From positions 87,734,944 to 87,798,943 of the forward strand of contig CM068838.1 in the NCBI GenBank assembly GCA_028554795.2: 64,000 bases of DNA, read 5' to 3'. A program made the translations under genes and the position numbers. The notes under the pieces are model-generated. The model ran no database searches. It was not told the DNA's origin and saw nothing but the letters and a program-made list of their open reading frames with translations. Of this stretch, positions 11,846 to 25,909 are shown one piece after another (within the stretch, counting starts at the first letter, position 1; each line of letters opens with the position of its first letter). The DNA comes from Sinohyriopsis cumingii (taxonomy: Eukaryota > Mollusca > Bivalvia > Unionida > Unionidae).

Positions 11846-14800
11846 CAAAACATTCAGAAACTTTTCTATGTTACCTATTAAATTCTGTCAATGATCCTAT
11901 TCCGATCTCTTCCAAGCTAGAAGGTGTTATTGCCAGATTTTCATTCATCTATCAATATTTACCCTTTTGCAATATAACCTTGTAAAAGTGGCACTTTAAT
12001 GACTGATTCTCAGTTTTTATATAAGAATCACAATGCAAATTCATCATTTAGTATTTATGCCATGAAAAAAGCATTCATCCCTTTAACATCTTTATCATAA
12101 AACGATATTTTTCCTCACTTTTTTACTATCAATGATTCATAAACTTGCTATTTTTCTTATCAAACCTAAAAGTAAAAGGAACCTTCTAAACAATCAGTTT
12201 TCTAACAAAAAAATCTTAGTAGTAAAATCTGAGAAACAAAAAATACCTAATGATCCATAATCCAGCAATACAAAAGATTTCTTGAAATTTTCAATAGCAA
12301 TGTCAAAGGTGTTGTTGCAAGGGTTCAAATCAATCTTGGACAAAAATGACTTGGCTAGTTTCTCAACACGGAGGCAGCAATTAATGGCAGTACAGTATTT
12401 GGGGATGTAACAAGACATGCGATGATCCAGCTTTGGAAGATTGGACGTGTTCACAAAGGAACATTCTGAAAATATATAACAGTTATAATCAACATGCACA
12501 ATCAATTTATCCATCTTTTTAACTATTCTGTTCTGAAGAGACTGGAAATGTAAGCGAATTAAAGCAAACAGTACCAACCCCCACAGTCCTTATTAATAAT
12601 AATTTCTTTGCTCAAAACTTCTCAATGACTGTTCAAGAGACTGCAATTATTGTTTTAGGTCACAAAATGTCTGTTTTTCTTGAAATTAATATAAAAAGAC
12701 TTGGTGCTGAATTGCATAACAAAGAACTTTTGTGTAAAATACAAAATATGTATAAAAAAATAGTTTTGACCAATAAATGTCAACATTTACAGCAACTTCA
12801 AATTTACATTTGCATTCTCAGGTTTCAACAAGATTAACCTCAAGTAATCCATGATCAATACGGAAATGTTGCAAACCAAAATCATCCTAACGTTCTCCAT
12901 AGATTTCTGTCATCACTTACCATTTGTCCAGTATGGTTCTACTGCTGAATAAGGAGCCTGGTTTCTATCACATGGTGGGTTTAGCAGGATGTTTTGTGTC
13001 AGTCCAAGCATGTCAAGGAGCTCTTTGGCTGCTGCTGAGGATAAGGCATCACCCCATCCCATCTTATCCATGTACGAGGTCAGGGAGAACTCTGCAACAC
13101 ATGGTAACAGGCAACTGAAGCAAATATTACATTATGGGAAATTTGCAGACAAAATTTGTTCCAGTATCAAGAATATTAAACAGGGTCGAAGAAATTTCAA
13201 AACTAGACGGCCACTAAGTAGGCCAAAGGAAAGATAAAGGAAGCTCATCTTAAATTTTGTACCACAATGACAGAAAAGAGGGCACATAAATATGGACCTG
13301 TTATATTAAAAACTATGACTATAATTTCTTATCTGTCAGTAACAATCCTCTGTATTATTGTGTTGTAAGTATGCTTTAAAAAACCTGAATAATTTATGGT
13401 ATCATATAGAAATCTGTTGGGCTACCCGACCTTGATATATGATAGCCTGAACCCAGCATTCTATAAGCCCCTTGGCACTGGGCACAAAATTTGACACTGT
13501 TCAAAATAGCAACATTTAATGTAGCACAACAGACTTCACTGTGTCAGTTGGTAAATTCTGCATATTACTTGTGGTTCAAATTATGGAAATTAAAACTTAA
13601 TATTTATCTCAAGCATTCATACTGCTATATTAACAAAACTCTGAGTACAAAACATCAGTATTTTAAAAATCTGTTCAGTAACCTCCAATTTCATAAAATA
13701 AAAAAAACACAATCGTTCATTACTTCCTTAGCACTGCAATATAACAGAGAAAGAAAAATACAAGCAACATAACACAGTACCGCCTGGAACAAAGCTGACA
13801 TTGGTGTTGCAGAGCGGCTGTGGTATCAGCGCATCCTTCATGAATGGGAGTGACAGCTGGCAAGGCTGGCCCTTTTCTAAACACACATTAAAGTCCAGAT
13901 TCACTACAAACATCTTGGAATCATCCAACTTCCCAATGCTGTAGCTGTTGAGTAAAAGGAATTTAATTAGCAATCTATCTTAATGCAGCACATAATAAGA
14001 AAATGTTTCATATCTATCCTCGGTCCCAATTTGAATGACTCCTCACTTTTCTATCATAACAATTATTGTCTGTTACTGCGATTAGAAATATTTTCATTCA
14101 TTTATTTTATTCTCCATAAAGCTTCACACAAGATGAGTTAAATATGACTGAATGTTCATGCCAGACTAAACTCTTAAAACACTAGTTATGCGATTTTATT
14201 AAGCATAGTAAAATATCTTTAAACCCAAAGGGTCATCATGACCCCTAATTCCTAGGAGTATCAATTTCCCCAAGGCAACCTAGAACTCAAAGCAGTGGTT
14301 ACTGGATTTTCACTGAATTGCATCAAGTAATTCATACATGTTTGTGCATGCAGAAAAATTAAGTCTTTAGCAAGGCTCGGTTTACTATTTTACTTCTATT
14401 TCTCAACACGAGTTTACTGGATGCAGCTCAATAAAAGACAGAACAAGTTCTCTGCATCTGCTGATTGTTTTATTCAGATATAATGTGCATGATTCATCTA
14501 CACGCTGGTTACATCAGTATTTTATATATTGGCATTCATGATTAGTTGTTTTTGTCTCATTAGCCAATCACTGATGACCTTCCAAAAACAAAATGAATCT
14601 CTTAGTAAGCAAGTGGAATACACTAAGCTCAAAAAACAATAATCTGACAAAGCCCATTCTTGCATGTAACCTAAACTCTTGTCATGAAACAGATACATTC
14701 CAAATTTGAAAACAAAATTATCTCAAATGGGTCAAAAGATATGAACTGTCATGAGGGTGACAGATGGTCACAATATTTTTTTAAAATGTCGATAACTCTT

Positions 14801-17800
14801 AAAATGCTAATCAGAGCTGATTATTCTACAAGACACAGTGTCTATTCACTGTGTAAAAGCAAACCCAGTTTGATTAAGATTTCTTTTACACTGTGACTAG
14901 ACACTTTACCTCAAAATCAAGGATGTTAAATGTAAATACAATTACTAAATGGTAGATAACTCTAAAATCTGACAAAGCTGGATCTTGTATGGAATACAAA
15001 CTTTTGTTTCATAATATGAACACAAACTAAGTTGAAGACATAAAGAGGAGAAATGTGATGACTGAAAATTTAAAACATGGGGAGATAACTCTAAAAGGAC
15101 TAATCTGAAAAAGCACAAACCCTACCAAATTCCCGTCATGATATAAATGCATACCAAGTTTCATGAACATATCTCAAATGACACAATAAATATTAACATA
15201 AGATGAATGGATGGATGGATACAATTTGGATAAGTAGTGATTATCTAATGGATGGAGAGATGCTGAATGACAGACCATTCCATAAGATCTGCTGGTCTAT
15301 AACCAGCAGATTTAATACAAAAGAGGGATATCTCTAAAACAGCTCAACAGACAGAGTCTATTGTTTAAAGGACATAGTATCTAAAAAAATCATACCAAGC
15401 TTCTTTAAGAAAGGATCAAGAGATTTAAAAACTTCTGATTTAAACTTAGACCAGTCTACATACAAGCCAATGAAAATAATCCTGAAAAAAATGCAATACA
15501 CTCATGTATACTCACCTTAGGCTGCATTTGCTACTATTTTTTTCTTGTAAAATCACATGACCCCTAGAATTAGAAAATGACTTTTTCTCCAAGAAATGGG
15601 CCACCTTAACTCATCAAATGAAATCTTTGTGTTGAACACTATAACCCTTTGACTGCTACTTAATTTTTTTTAAAGATGTTACTCCAAAAGTCTCATATTC
15701 TACTACAATAAGCAAGAAAAATTTCCAAATTTTCACACTGTACCTGAAATATATCATATTTCCTGAATCCAGATACAAAGTTTCCTTCTGTCCTGTAAAA
15801 AATATTAAAAACTGTCACATATAAATAATTTCTTTTGTTGCAATTGTTTCAATTTGAAAGGGATAAATGAGTAAAGGACACTAAGAAAACAAAATAATCA
15901 ATAAATTAAACTTATGATATTTTAAAGCTGAAGTGTAATAGTCAAAATTTTAAGAAAATAAAAGAGTACAATGAATAGTACATTATATGACCACCCCATC
16001 TTTGATATACCTCTGTGATGGCACTAGAAAATTATGGTTGATTCTGGAGATAGCTGACAAGGCACTAATAGATCATGGTTGATTCTGGAGATAGCTGACA
16101 AGGCACTAATAAATCATGGTTGATTCTGGAGATAGCTGACAAGGCATTAATAGATCATGGTTGATTCTGGAGATAGCTGACAAGGCACTAATAAATCATG
16201 GTTGATTCTGGAGATAGCTGACAAGGCACTAATAGATCATGGTTGATTCTGGAGATAGCTGACAAGGCACTAATAAATCATGGTTGATTCTGGAGATAGC
16301 TGACAAGGCACTAATAGATCATGGTTGATTCTGGAGATAACTGACCAGCAATGGCAAAGTTCAAGGTGTGCAGGTTTGATTTAAATTACAGAAACCATTG
16401 TTTTTTAACCGATATACTATGACCTTTGATCTTTAGATCCCAAAGTCAAAAGGTTTCTTTCTTATCCTATGTGCAAGTCATCCACCGAGTCAGGTCAAGG
16501 AGCTAACACCATAATAAAATTGCTTTGCAAAAACCCAATTTTTAATTGAAGACCAATGACTCTGACCTTTCACATTTGACATCAAAATCAAAATCCTCTT
16601 TAAAATTTGTATATTAAGTGCAAGTTCTACAAACTTTCATCAAAATACAAAGCCACGAACTAAAGTTATATGGGGAAAAACAATTTTCGTTCTTTCACTC
16701 ACAGTGACCTTGGTCTTTGACCTTTTGACCTAAAAGTTAATATGCTCCTTCCTGAGACAAAGTGAAAGTGATCTTTGACATGCTGACTCAAAATATAAGG
16801 TTCTGCCCTAATTCATGTACATGCAATCCACAAAGTTTAATCTAGGTCTGTGATGGACAACCAAAGCTTCTTTCTATCACAGTTACTTTGACCCTGGGCC
16901 TTTGACACCAAAACTTATCCAGGATTTGTGATGAATAAGTTACTGTGCAGAAACAAAAGAGGTAACAGAAAGATGCATGTATATTCATATGCATGTATAT
17001 ACAGACAGATGGACACACAATAGAATCACATTTTCACTGATAACTACTTTCATTTGTAAGAAAAGAAAAAAAAGGATGGAACAAAATTTTATTTATGTAT
17101 TAACTCCTATGTTAATTTAATGGCACTAAGATGATTCTCCAAATTTTGTTAACATTCCATTATTGACAAGTTATCAATTTGAGATCAGTAATTTTTTGTT
17201 TATCTTTAATATGACATTGACACAAATGATGACCCAAATATTCAAACAACAATTAAATAAACAGCTACCTAGGACTCAATGTTCTATGAGAAAACATAAA
17301 AATTACAACACATTTTCTTACCCCAGTTGTAAGAAAAGATTTTCTGCAATCCTGTTAACTTTTCAATCCCATAAGAGATTTCAAAGTTGCAAAAGTCCAA
17401 GTTCAGGTAAGTATGCATGCTCAACCTCAGAGCATTCACCGTGACACAGCAATCGATAGAGGTGCATGTTTCAGACACTGAACAGACAACACCAGATGGA
17501 AGTGTGGGAAGGGTAAATTTCTTGTAGAAGCATTCTATTAAAATAAAGAAAGAAAGCATAATAATAATTATTTCATAGCAGTGATGTATTCCTACAATAT
17601 CAAGCCTCTATCAAATCTCTCCAGGTATGTTTGTAGGTCCAACTGCAAAGTAAAATATTCTGTGTCAAGACTGTATACCTACCTAGACCTGTACTGTCTC
17701 ACATTTTCCACTGTACTCACTAAAGTTATAATGCACACCTGGGCCCATATTGTCTCAAGCTAAAATAAACACCTGGCTATGTACTGTCTCAGTTTCTGAT

Positions 17801-20800
17801 ATATACCTAACCTGTATTATCACACATCTGGCCCTCCACCAACTCATACTCTAGTATACACCTGGTCCTGTATTGTCTTTAGCTTTAATACACACCTGGT
17901 TCTGTATTGTCTCAAGCTCAACTTAGTACTTACCATCTCAAACTCAAATACACACATGGCCCATACTGTATCAAGCTCTAATACACACCTGACCCTGTAT
18001 TTTCTCAAGATCTCATAAATACCTGGTCTTGCATTGTCTTAAACTCTAATAAACATCTAACCCTGTACTGTTACACACTTTAATACACACCTGGGCCTGT
18101 ACTGTCTCAAACTATGATACACACATGGCCATGTATTGCCTCAAACTCTAATATACACCTGACCATATACTGTCTCAAACTCTAACATACACCTGACCCT
18201 GGTTTGTCTCCAATTCTAAAATATGCCTATCCCTGTATTGTTTAAGTTCTAATTCACACCTAGCTCTGTATTGTCTCAAATCTCAATATACACTTTGACC
18301 TGTAACATCTCAAACTCTAATACACATCTAGCCCTGTACTATCTCAAACACTCACACACATCTGGCCCTATACTGTCTCAAGATCCAATACACATCCAAC
18401 CCAACAATTGTCAAAAGTTTTGCATTGTCTCAAGTTCTAATACAAACATGGCTATGGCTTGTCAAAAGCTTCAATACACTATATCTCAAGCTCTAACACA
18501 CACTGTACAATGGTCAATATCTAATACACACATGTACTATCTTAAACTCTAACATACATCTAGCCCTGTACTAATGTAAACTCTAATACACATATGGTAC
18601 TGTATTGTCTCCTGTTCTATGCTATATGTGGCCCTGTATTGTCTCAAGTTCTAATATATGCCCTGTACTGTTTCAAGCTCCATTACACACCCATTAGCCA
18701 TGTATCATCTGAAATTCTAACACATGCTCTGTACTGTCTCAAGGTTTTATGCACACCTTGCCCTGTACGCTCTCAAACAGTTATACACACTTAGCCCTGT
18801 GCTATCTCAAACTCTAATACACACCTTGCCTTCTAATACACACCCATCCCTATACTGTAACAAAGTTCTATTACATGCCCTATTCTGTTTCAAGCTTCAA
18901 TCCACATCTAGCCATGTACTATCACAAATACTAATACACACCAAGCCCTTTGATGTTACAAGTTCTGTTATACACCTGGCCTGTATTCTCAATCTGGGTC
19001 GTTCTTTGTTGAAGGGAGGGGTGTGCAAAACTCCAAGTTTAAGATCAACATTCCAAATACTTTGATATCTTATGATTTACTTCAAACAAATGTCAGATCA
19101 CAGAACCTAATACATTTTTTAAGCTGGTTACTCTACAAATCATGCTATTTATCTTAAACACCAATGTATTCAAAGCACAATCATGTCCTATATACCTATA
19201 ATGTGACGAAAGTGTATAAAAACACGCATAATTGATCAATAATCAAACTTCATAGCAAACAGATCATAAATATCTTTTAAGATTGTAAATAAAACTCAGC
19301 ACCTATAACAGTCAAGCCACAACTGAAGATAGACATAAATTAGGGATGGATAATTCTTCAGAATATACCATTTTTCCATCCATTGACTGCTCCTTGGTAA
19401 TTCAGGTCCTTTGCAGAACATGGAGGCTTTAGGAGGTATGTATCAATTCCAAGCTGCTCCAACAAAAACTTAACTGCAGCATCCGTCATAGTATCCAATG
19501 CATGGTTCTTCATCCAGGATGTCAGGGAGAAATCTGAAAATCATTTAATAAAAGTTCCTTTACTTTAATGGGCATTTTAGTGTAGTGTTTTCAAATCAAT
19601 GCAAATTCGCTAATCATATTTTAGCATCTCTTTGAAGGTATAATTCCAGTAAACATTTACACCACTCAGAAGAACAAACAGAATCAACAAAAGTTCAAGT
19701 ACAGTTTGCATTGTACAGTGAAACCTGATTATTTAGGGCAAGTCAAAGGAGCAAAAACTATTACTCTTGTATAAATAATGCATAAAATGAAATTTAAAAA
19801 GGGGTTTATATATGACTGTTGTCATTGATAGGTATATATCCCTTGTATGATGGTGTCTATTAAGACAGGTGTCACTTTCGTTTGACTACTAACTCATATG
19901 GATTTGTCTCCCTTGCACCAAGAAAGTTGCCCATTTTGAGGTAAACATGTAATTGAACTTCCAGTTCATGTCTGGTATGTGGTAATGTTATAAGTATTGT
20001 TTTTGTTTTTTTAACATTTCATGTTGCTGATTTAAATGAAAAGCCATTTCATATTAAATAATTAACAAATTCACAAATTAAAGTAACCTTAAAACTTAAA
20101 ATTTTGAACAAAAAGACTGATACAGTCACTTCATTTATTGTACATTAAAGTAGGCCGATTTCATAAACAATCTACTGCTAAACATTGCAACAGAATCAAA
20201 ATAAAAGATCCAGCAAACATAGTTTCTCAACCAGGGTTTCTTCTGGTAATAAAGAGAATACTGAGTGATTTGCAATTTATATTTTTTTTTAATCATGATG
20301 ACTGGTACACAGACAACAGTGAATTAATCAAGTTAATATGAGGTTTCACTATTGTCAGTGAATGAGATACTAATCTAAGAATTCCCAGCTATGTACAGGG
20401 GAATTCCACTATACCTCCATCATGTCATAGCAAGACGAAAGAAAATTCATTATTTATGGTGTATGTCAACCTGCAATTTTGAGCAATGTCTGGGAATAAA
20501 GCACACTGAAGACACACAAAGCACCAACAGACCTGACATTTCTTACCAGGTTTATATAACTTGGCAGCTGACAGTTTCATTGGGCAGGTTGCATGTCTAT
20601 CTGGTTTTTTTTATTTTTTTACAGTACTTTTAACACATTATTAGCTATAGCATGCCAAGGAAATGCAAGATAAGTGCCTTTCTGAAGGACACAATGACAT
20701 GGCAGACCTGGCTAGCCTGGATAGATGTTGAACCCATCACCACAGGATTACAAATCCAATGCTCTGCCAACTAAACTACCACTGCTAACTTCATTAGGCA

Positions 20801-23800
20801 GGCTTATGTAGTATTGCAAGAACACAATCTATGTAAACTATCTCCCAAACTACATATAATGTGGATTTTACCTATTAACTATATCTGGATAAGAAGACAT
20901 TCTAACACTTTCTAAAGATAATGGCATAATTAATAAGCACAGATGCATACTTGAAGTCATTAAAAAAGAGTTTGTTAATATAATTCCATTTACCAAGTTT
21001 TATAGAAACCTGGATGATAAATATTGTCTCCACATCTAAAGAGAGCAGTAACAAGCTGTGCCAACAGGTGTAAGGTATCTCATTAATACCCAAAGATCCC
21101 ACTTAAAATAGAACCCGTCAATGACAATGATAGTAAAAGTTTATTTGCCAAAGTGGAGGAAAATCTAACAGAACTTCAGCCTCTAGAATGGTAACAAATT
21201 ACACTAATCTAACACAAGATTATCTCAATAATATGCAGAAACATGGTTCATAATCACACTTGTCTCACATCTTAAGAATATTTTATTATTTAATAAATTT
21301 GACTGAAATCTTTCTGAAACAGAGCTGCTAGAGAGTATCAAGCTCAGCCAACCAGATACAAGTCACATTGAAGTCCTCTCATAATCATACTCAACCATGA
21401 TCTTGATGACAAGGGCCTATTTACCAAGTTTGATCAAAAATACAATCTCTAGAGTGGAAGAAAAACCCTCAGCCAATCAGTTGCAAGATTACCAAATAAA
21501 AATGTCATTATCTTGATGCTAATAGCAAGAGCATTGTGAACAGCACATTGCACCAAGTTTAGTAGTCCTGTACATTGATAACTGAAACTTTTGTGCAGAA
21601 ACTATTTTGTTCAATCAGCCACAGTGACACTGACTTTTCACCATTGACTCAAAAACAGATAGACTTTTCCTTACCCTAAGTGCAAGCCATTCAGAATGTT
21701 TGGTCTGCTCTGTGGTGTAGAACTAATGTGTGCATAAACCACTTTTCTTCTTGCAGTCAAGTGCAAACAATCCAAAAAGTTTAAACCACAGAAGATGGAC
21801 AATTTAAGTTATTAAACAATGTGTCCTCTTACAGTCACAGTGAACTTGGCTTTTCACCTTTTGACACCAAAACTTATGTTTCTTCCTCATCTCAAGTGCA
21901 AGACATCTAGAAAGTTTCATAAAAGCAGACAGTAGAAAACCATTTTTCTTCTTTGAGGTAGTGACCATAACCTTTTATTTGTTGAGACTGAAATCAAAAA
22001 TGGTCCTTACCCAAAGTGTAAGCCATCCACAAAGTTTGGTAACTCTTGCTGATGGACACCTGGATCTTTTGTGCAGATACAAGACTGATAACACACAGCT
22101 AATCAGACAAAAAACACCAAAACTAAATACACTTCAACTTAATGGTAGGCATGTACAAATCTTCAAACATCATGATGATGTTAATCTATTGCCAACTTTT
22201 ATTAAAACTGGGTTACAAATGGTCTCCCAAGTGACAAGAAGCTCAGCCAGTCATAAGTAAGATGACCCCATTAATATTTGAAAATCTTGCTCATAATGAA
22301 ACATTACTTATCTTGACAATATGTGGCACCAATAATAAATGTGATAAAAAATATTACAAACAGTGTCACTTTAGTGTTGACAAGCTCAGCCAATTTGACA
22401 CAAAATCACCTCATTAATATGCATGGATCTTGCTCACAACTGTACTCATCCAAAACCTTAAATGATTTATGCTCAGTGACCAAGTTTTATCAAAAACTGG
22501 ATAAAAAATAGTAACCACAATGGTAACAAGATCAATACTGGATCAGACATATTGTACAGTGGTGACAAGATCAGCTGAACAGATGTAAGAGCACCTCATT
22601 ACCACGCATAGATTCACTCATTATTGTACTCATTACCATGCATATTCACTCATTATTGTACTCATTACCATGCATAGTCACTCATTATTGTACTCATTAC
22701 CAAGCATAGATTCACTCATTACTGTACTCATTACCATGTATAGATTCACTCATTATTGTACTCATTACCATGCACAGATTCACTCATTATTGTACTCATT
22801 ACCATGCATAGATTCACTCATTAGTGTAATCATTATGATGCATAGAGTCACTCATTATTGTAATCATTACCATGCTTAGAATCACTCATTATTATACTCA
22901 TTATCATGCAAAGAGTCACTCATTACTGTACTCAATACCATGCATAGTCACTCATTATTGTACTCATTACCATGCAGATTCACTCATTATTGTACTCATT
23001 ACCAAGCATATATTCACTCATTATTGTACTCATTACCATGCATAGATTCACTCATTATTGTACTCATTACCATGCATAGATTCACTCATTACTGTACTCA
23101 TTACCATGCATAGATTTGCTCATTAGTGTAATCATTACCATGCTTAGAGTGACTCATTATTGTACTCATTATCATGCAAAGAGTCACTCATTACTGTACT
23201 CATTACCATGCATAGAGTCACTCATTATTGTACTCATTACCATGCACAGAGTCATTCATTATTGTACTCATTACCATGCATAGATTGACTCATTATTGTA
23301 ATCATTACCATGCATAGATTCACTCATTACTGTACTCATTACCATGCATAGATTGACTCATTATTGTACTCATTCAAGATTTTAATGATTTAAGTCCATA
23401 TTCTAAGTTTGACTCAAATCAGATCAGAAATATTGACTCTTGAGTGGAAACAAGCAATCCCTGATGGACTGACAATGTGCAATGGATTATGTATGCTACA
23501 TGACACAGAATGCATTGTGGATGCAAGGTTATACCATTAGCCAGGTAGGCTACATGACACATAATGCATTGTGGGTGCAAGGTTATACCATATGCCAGGT
23601 AGGCTACAAATCAGGAGTCAAGACATGATAGTGTTATAGCTGAATATGTAATATGTGAAGTGACTTAAGACAAATTTCACCTGTATTCTCAGCACATGCT
23701 GGTTTAAAAATTAAATTCTGAATCATGCTGAAGTCCAGATATTTGTACCTTCTGACACTCTCCTCAGAGTAAAACATATAGAAGTCAATGTATTTGTACC

Positions 23801-25844
23801 TTCTAACACTCTCCTCAGAGTAAAATATGTAGAAGTCCATGTATTTGTACCTTCTAACACTCTCCTCAGAGTAAAACAAGGATCATGTAGAAGTCCATGT
23901 ATTTGTACCTTCTAACATGCTCCTCAGAGTAAAACAAGAATCATGTTAAAGTCCATGTATTTGTACCTTCTGACACTCTCCTCAGAGTACAACATGTAGA
24001 AATCCATGTTCCTCCGAGTAAAACAAGAATCATGTTAAAGTCCAGATATTCCAACCTTCTCACATTATCTTCAGAGTACTTTTTATTTAATAATACCTTT
24101 AAATGACATTCAATAGATAGTAATCAAAGTACTATATCAAAATAGGGTTTTGAGTCAAGGTTTTGAGATAAGAATTTTATATAATACAGTACCTGCATAT
24201 AACAGTAAACTGTAAAAGTGTAAATTACTCTTGTTGATAATGAATTTGGGATTCTGAGTCTACAGTCAATAGTTTAACAAAACAGGACCAGAAGAAAAAA
24301 GTAAGCAATACAAGTTTCACTTATTCTTATAGACACGGGGTGGGGTGGGGGTAGTTTACATTCTAAATGTTAACAAAGAAGCAGCGTCTAATGTCAGTTA
24401 CTTTTGTAGATATTGAGTAGATGGTTTTGAGTTTGTGTCAAAAATTTCAAAAACATACATGAACAAAAAAAGCAAATTGTCACTTACTCTTGTAGATACT
24501 AAGGGAGGCTGAAAGGTCACAAATCAGCTGCGGGACTTCAGTTCCTTTCATCACAGTTAACTGGATCATACAATTGCCGTTAGCCTCAAAACACGCCAGT
24601 ATGTCGAGGTCTATCAAAAACCTTTTTTCAGCTTCAAGTTTTCTTATGGAGAATCTGAGAGAGCAAAAAAATCAGTGTAAGACATAAAAATTAATATTAT
24701 CAGTCTTGTATTTGAGGGTTTGAATATAAGCCTGGAGGTTGCTAATGTCACCAATTCATTTTTATAATTCATTTTTATAATAAAACAATACTGATATTTG
24801 CAACAGTAAAATCATTTTTCATCTAAAATCAACTAATAAATGTTATATATCCCCATTGCAAAATATTTTAAAAATGTCACATAGATGTAAAAAAGATGAA
24901 TTGTTCACCTCTCTAAATGACAAAGAACATGCAATTTCAATGGAATCAAAGTTCTCAGCCGACTAACATACATGCAAAACAACTGCCAGCTGAGCAGGTC
25001 GTTAATTTTAACATTAGCATTTGTGTTGGAGAAACTTCATCTGCAATCCTCCATTAAATCAGTAATAAATATTGCCTTAATTAATGCTTTAATTAAACTG
25101 AATTTATACATGTGTGCCATAGTATTGGTACCACATGCCATCAAAATACACTTGAGTCTGTAATATCAATCACAAATCCAACCATATATTTTGGTCACAG
25201 TATGCTTAGCTTCAGAATACTTGATGTATTGCAGCATAAAAACATTAGAAGAGAGACTAAGATTTTCAGCTAAAATGTATCTGGAACAAATGATGGCTGT
25301 TACAGTTTCCATTGTGAAAGAAAATACTGACAAAGCAACTCAAGCAGAACTAAAAAAAACAGTTAAATGAATGTACTGAGCTGGAAAGGTAAAGTCAGCA
25401 ACTGATTTAAAACAAACATTAATCTGAGGTAATTAGTTATGTACATTCAAGCCAAGAGCATGAACACTAAGTCTAATAACCTCCCCATGGAAAAAATAGG
25501 TTTTCCCAAGACAATAAGCAAGAAATAAGACTTAAAAAGTACACTTACTCAAAAGTTAGGAAATCTAAAATGGTAAACCTTTCCTTCTTTCCTGCAGAAA
25601 TAAAAATAACATTATAGATTATTACATAACATTTAAACATCCACACACACCAAATCTGAAGGAAAACATAAATAGTCAATTTCTCCGGAAACCTTTATAT
25701 GTCCATTAAAACAAATTACTATTCATTTAGACTGGAACTGTAGACAAAATAATTCTTGCTGTGCTTTGTTTCTATAAGAACCAGGAAAAGATTAAAAAAT
25801 TATGTATTTCTATTATCTTTTGAATTCCTGGTCAAAAAGATGTG

Positions 25845-25909
<65 letters not shown>

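Larger units (their letters stand above)
14640..17000. repeat. Degenerate dispersed repeat region
   Basis: Outside the exons and the 41-bp array, this stretch contains recurring phrases (AAACCCAGTTTGATTAAGAT-like, GTGCAAGTCATCCAC, TGACCTTTGA) that return at 21.1-22.6 kb. I read it as old copies of an intermediate-length repeat. The part 16.4-17.0 kb carries clustered TGACCT. Confidence 0.5.

Noticed and set aside
20655-20790. A functional tRNA-Thr gene on the minus strand
   Set aside because: The A and B boxes are present but the acceptor and D arms do not pair, so it is better explained as a SINE head.
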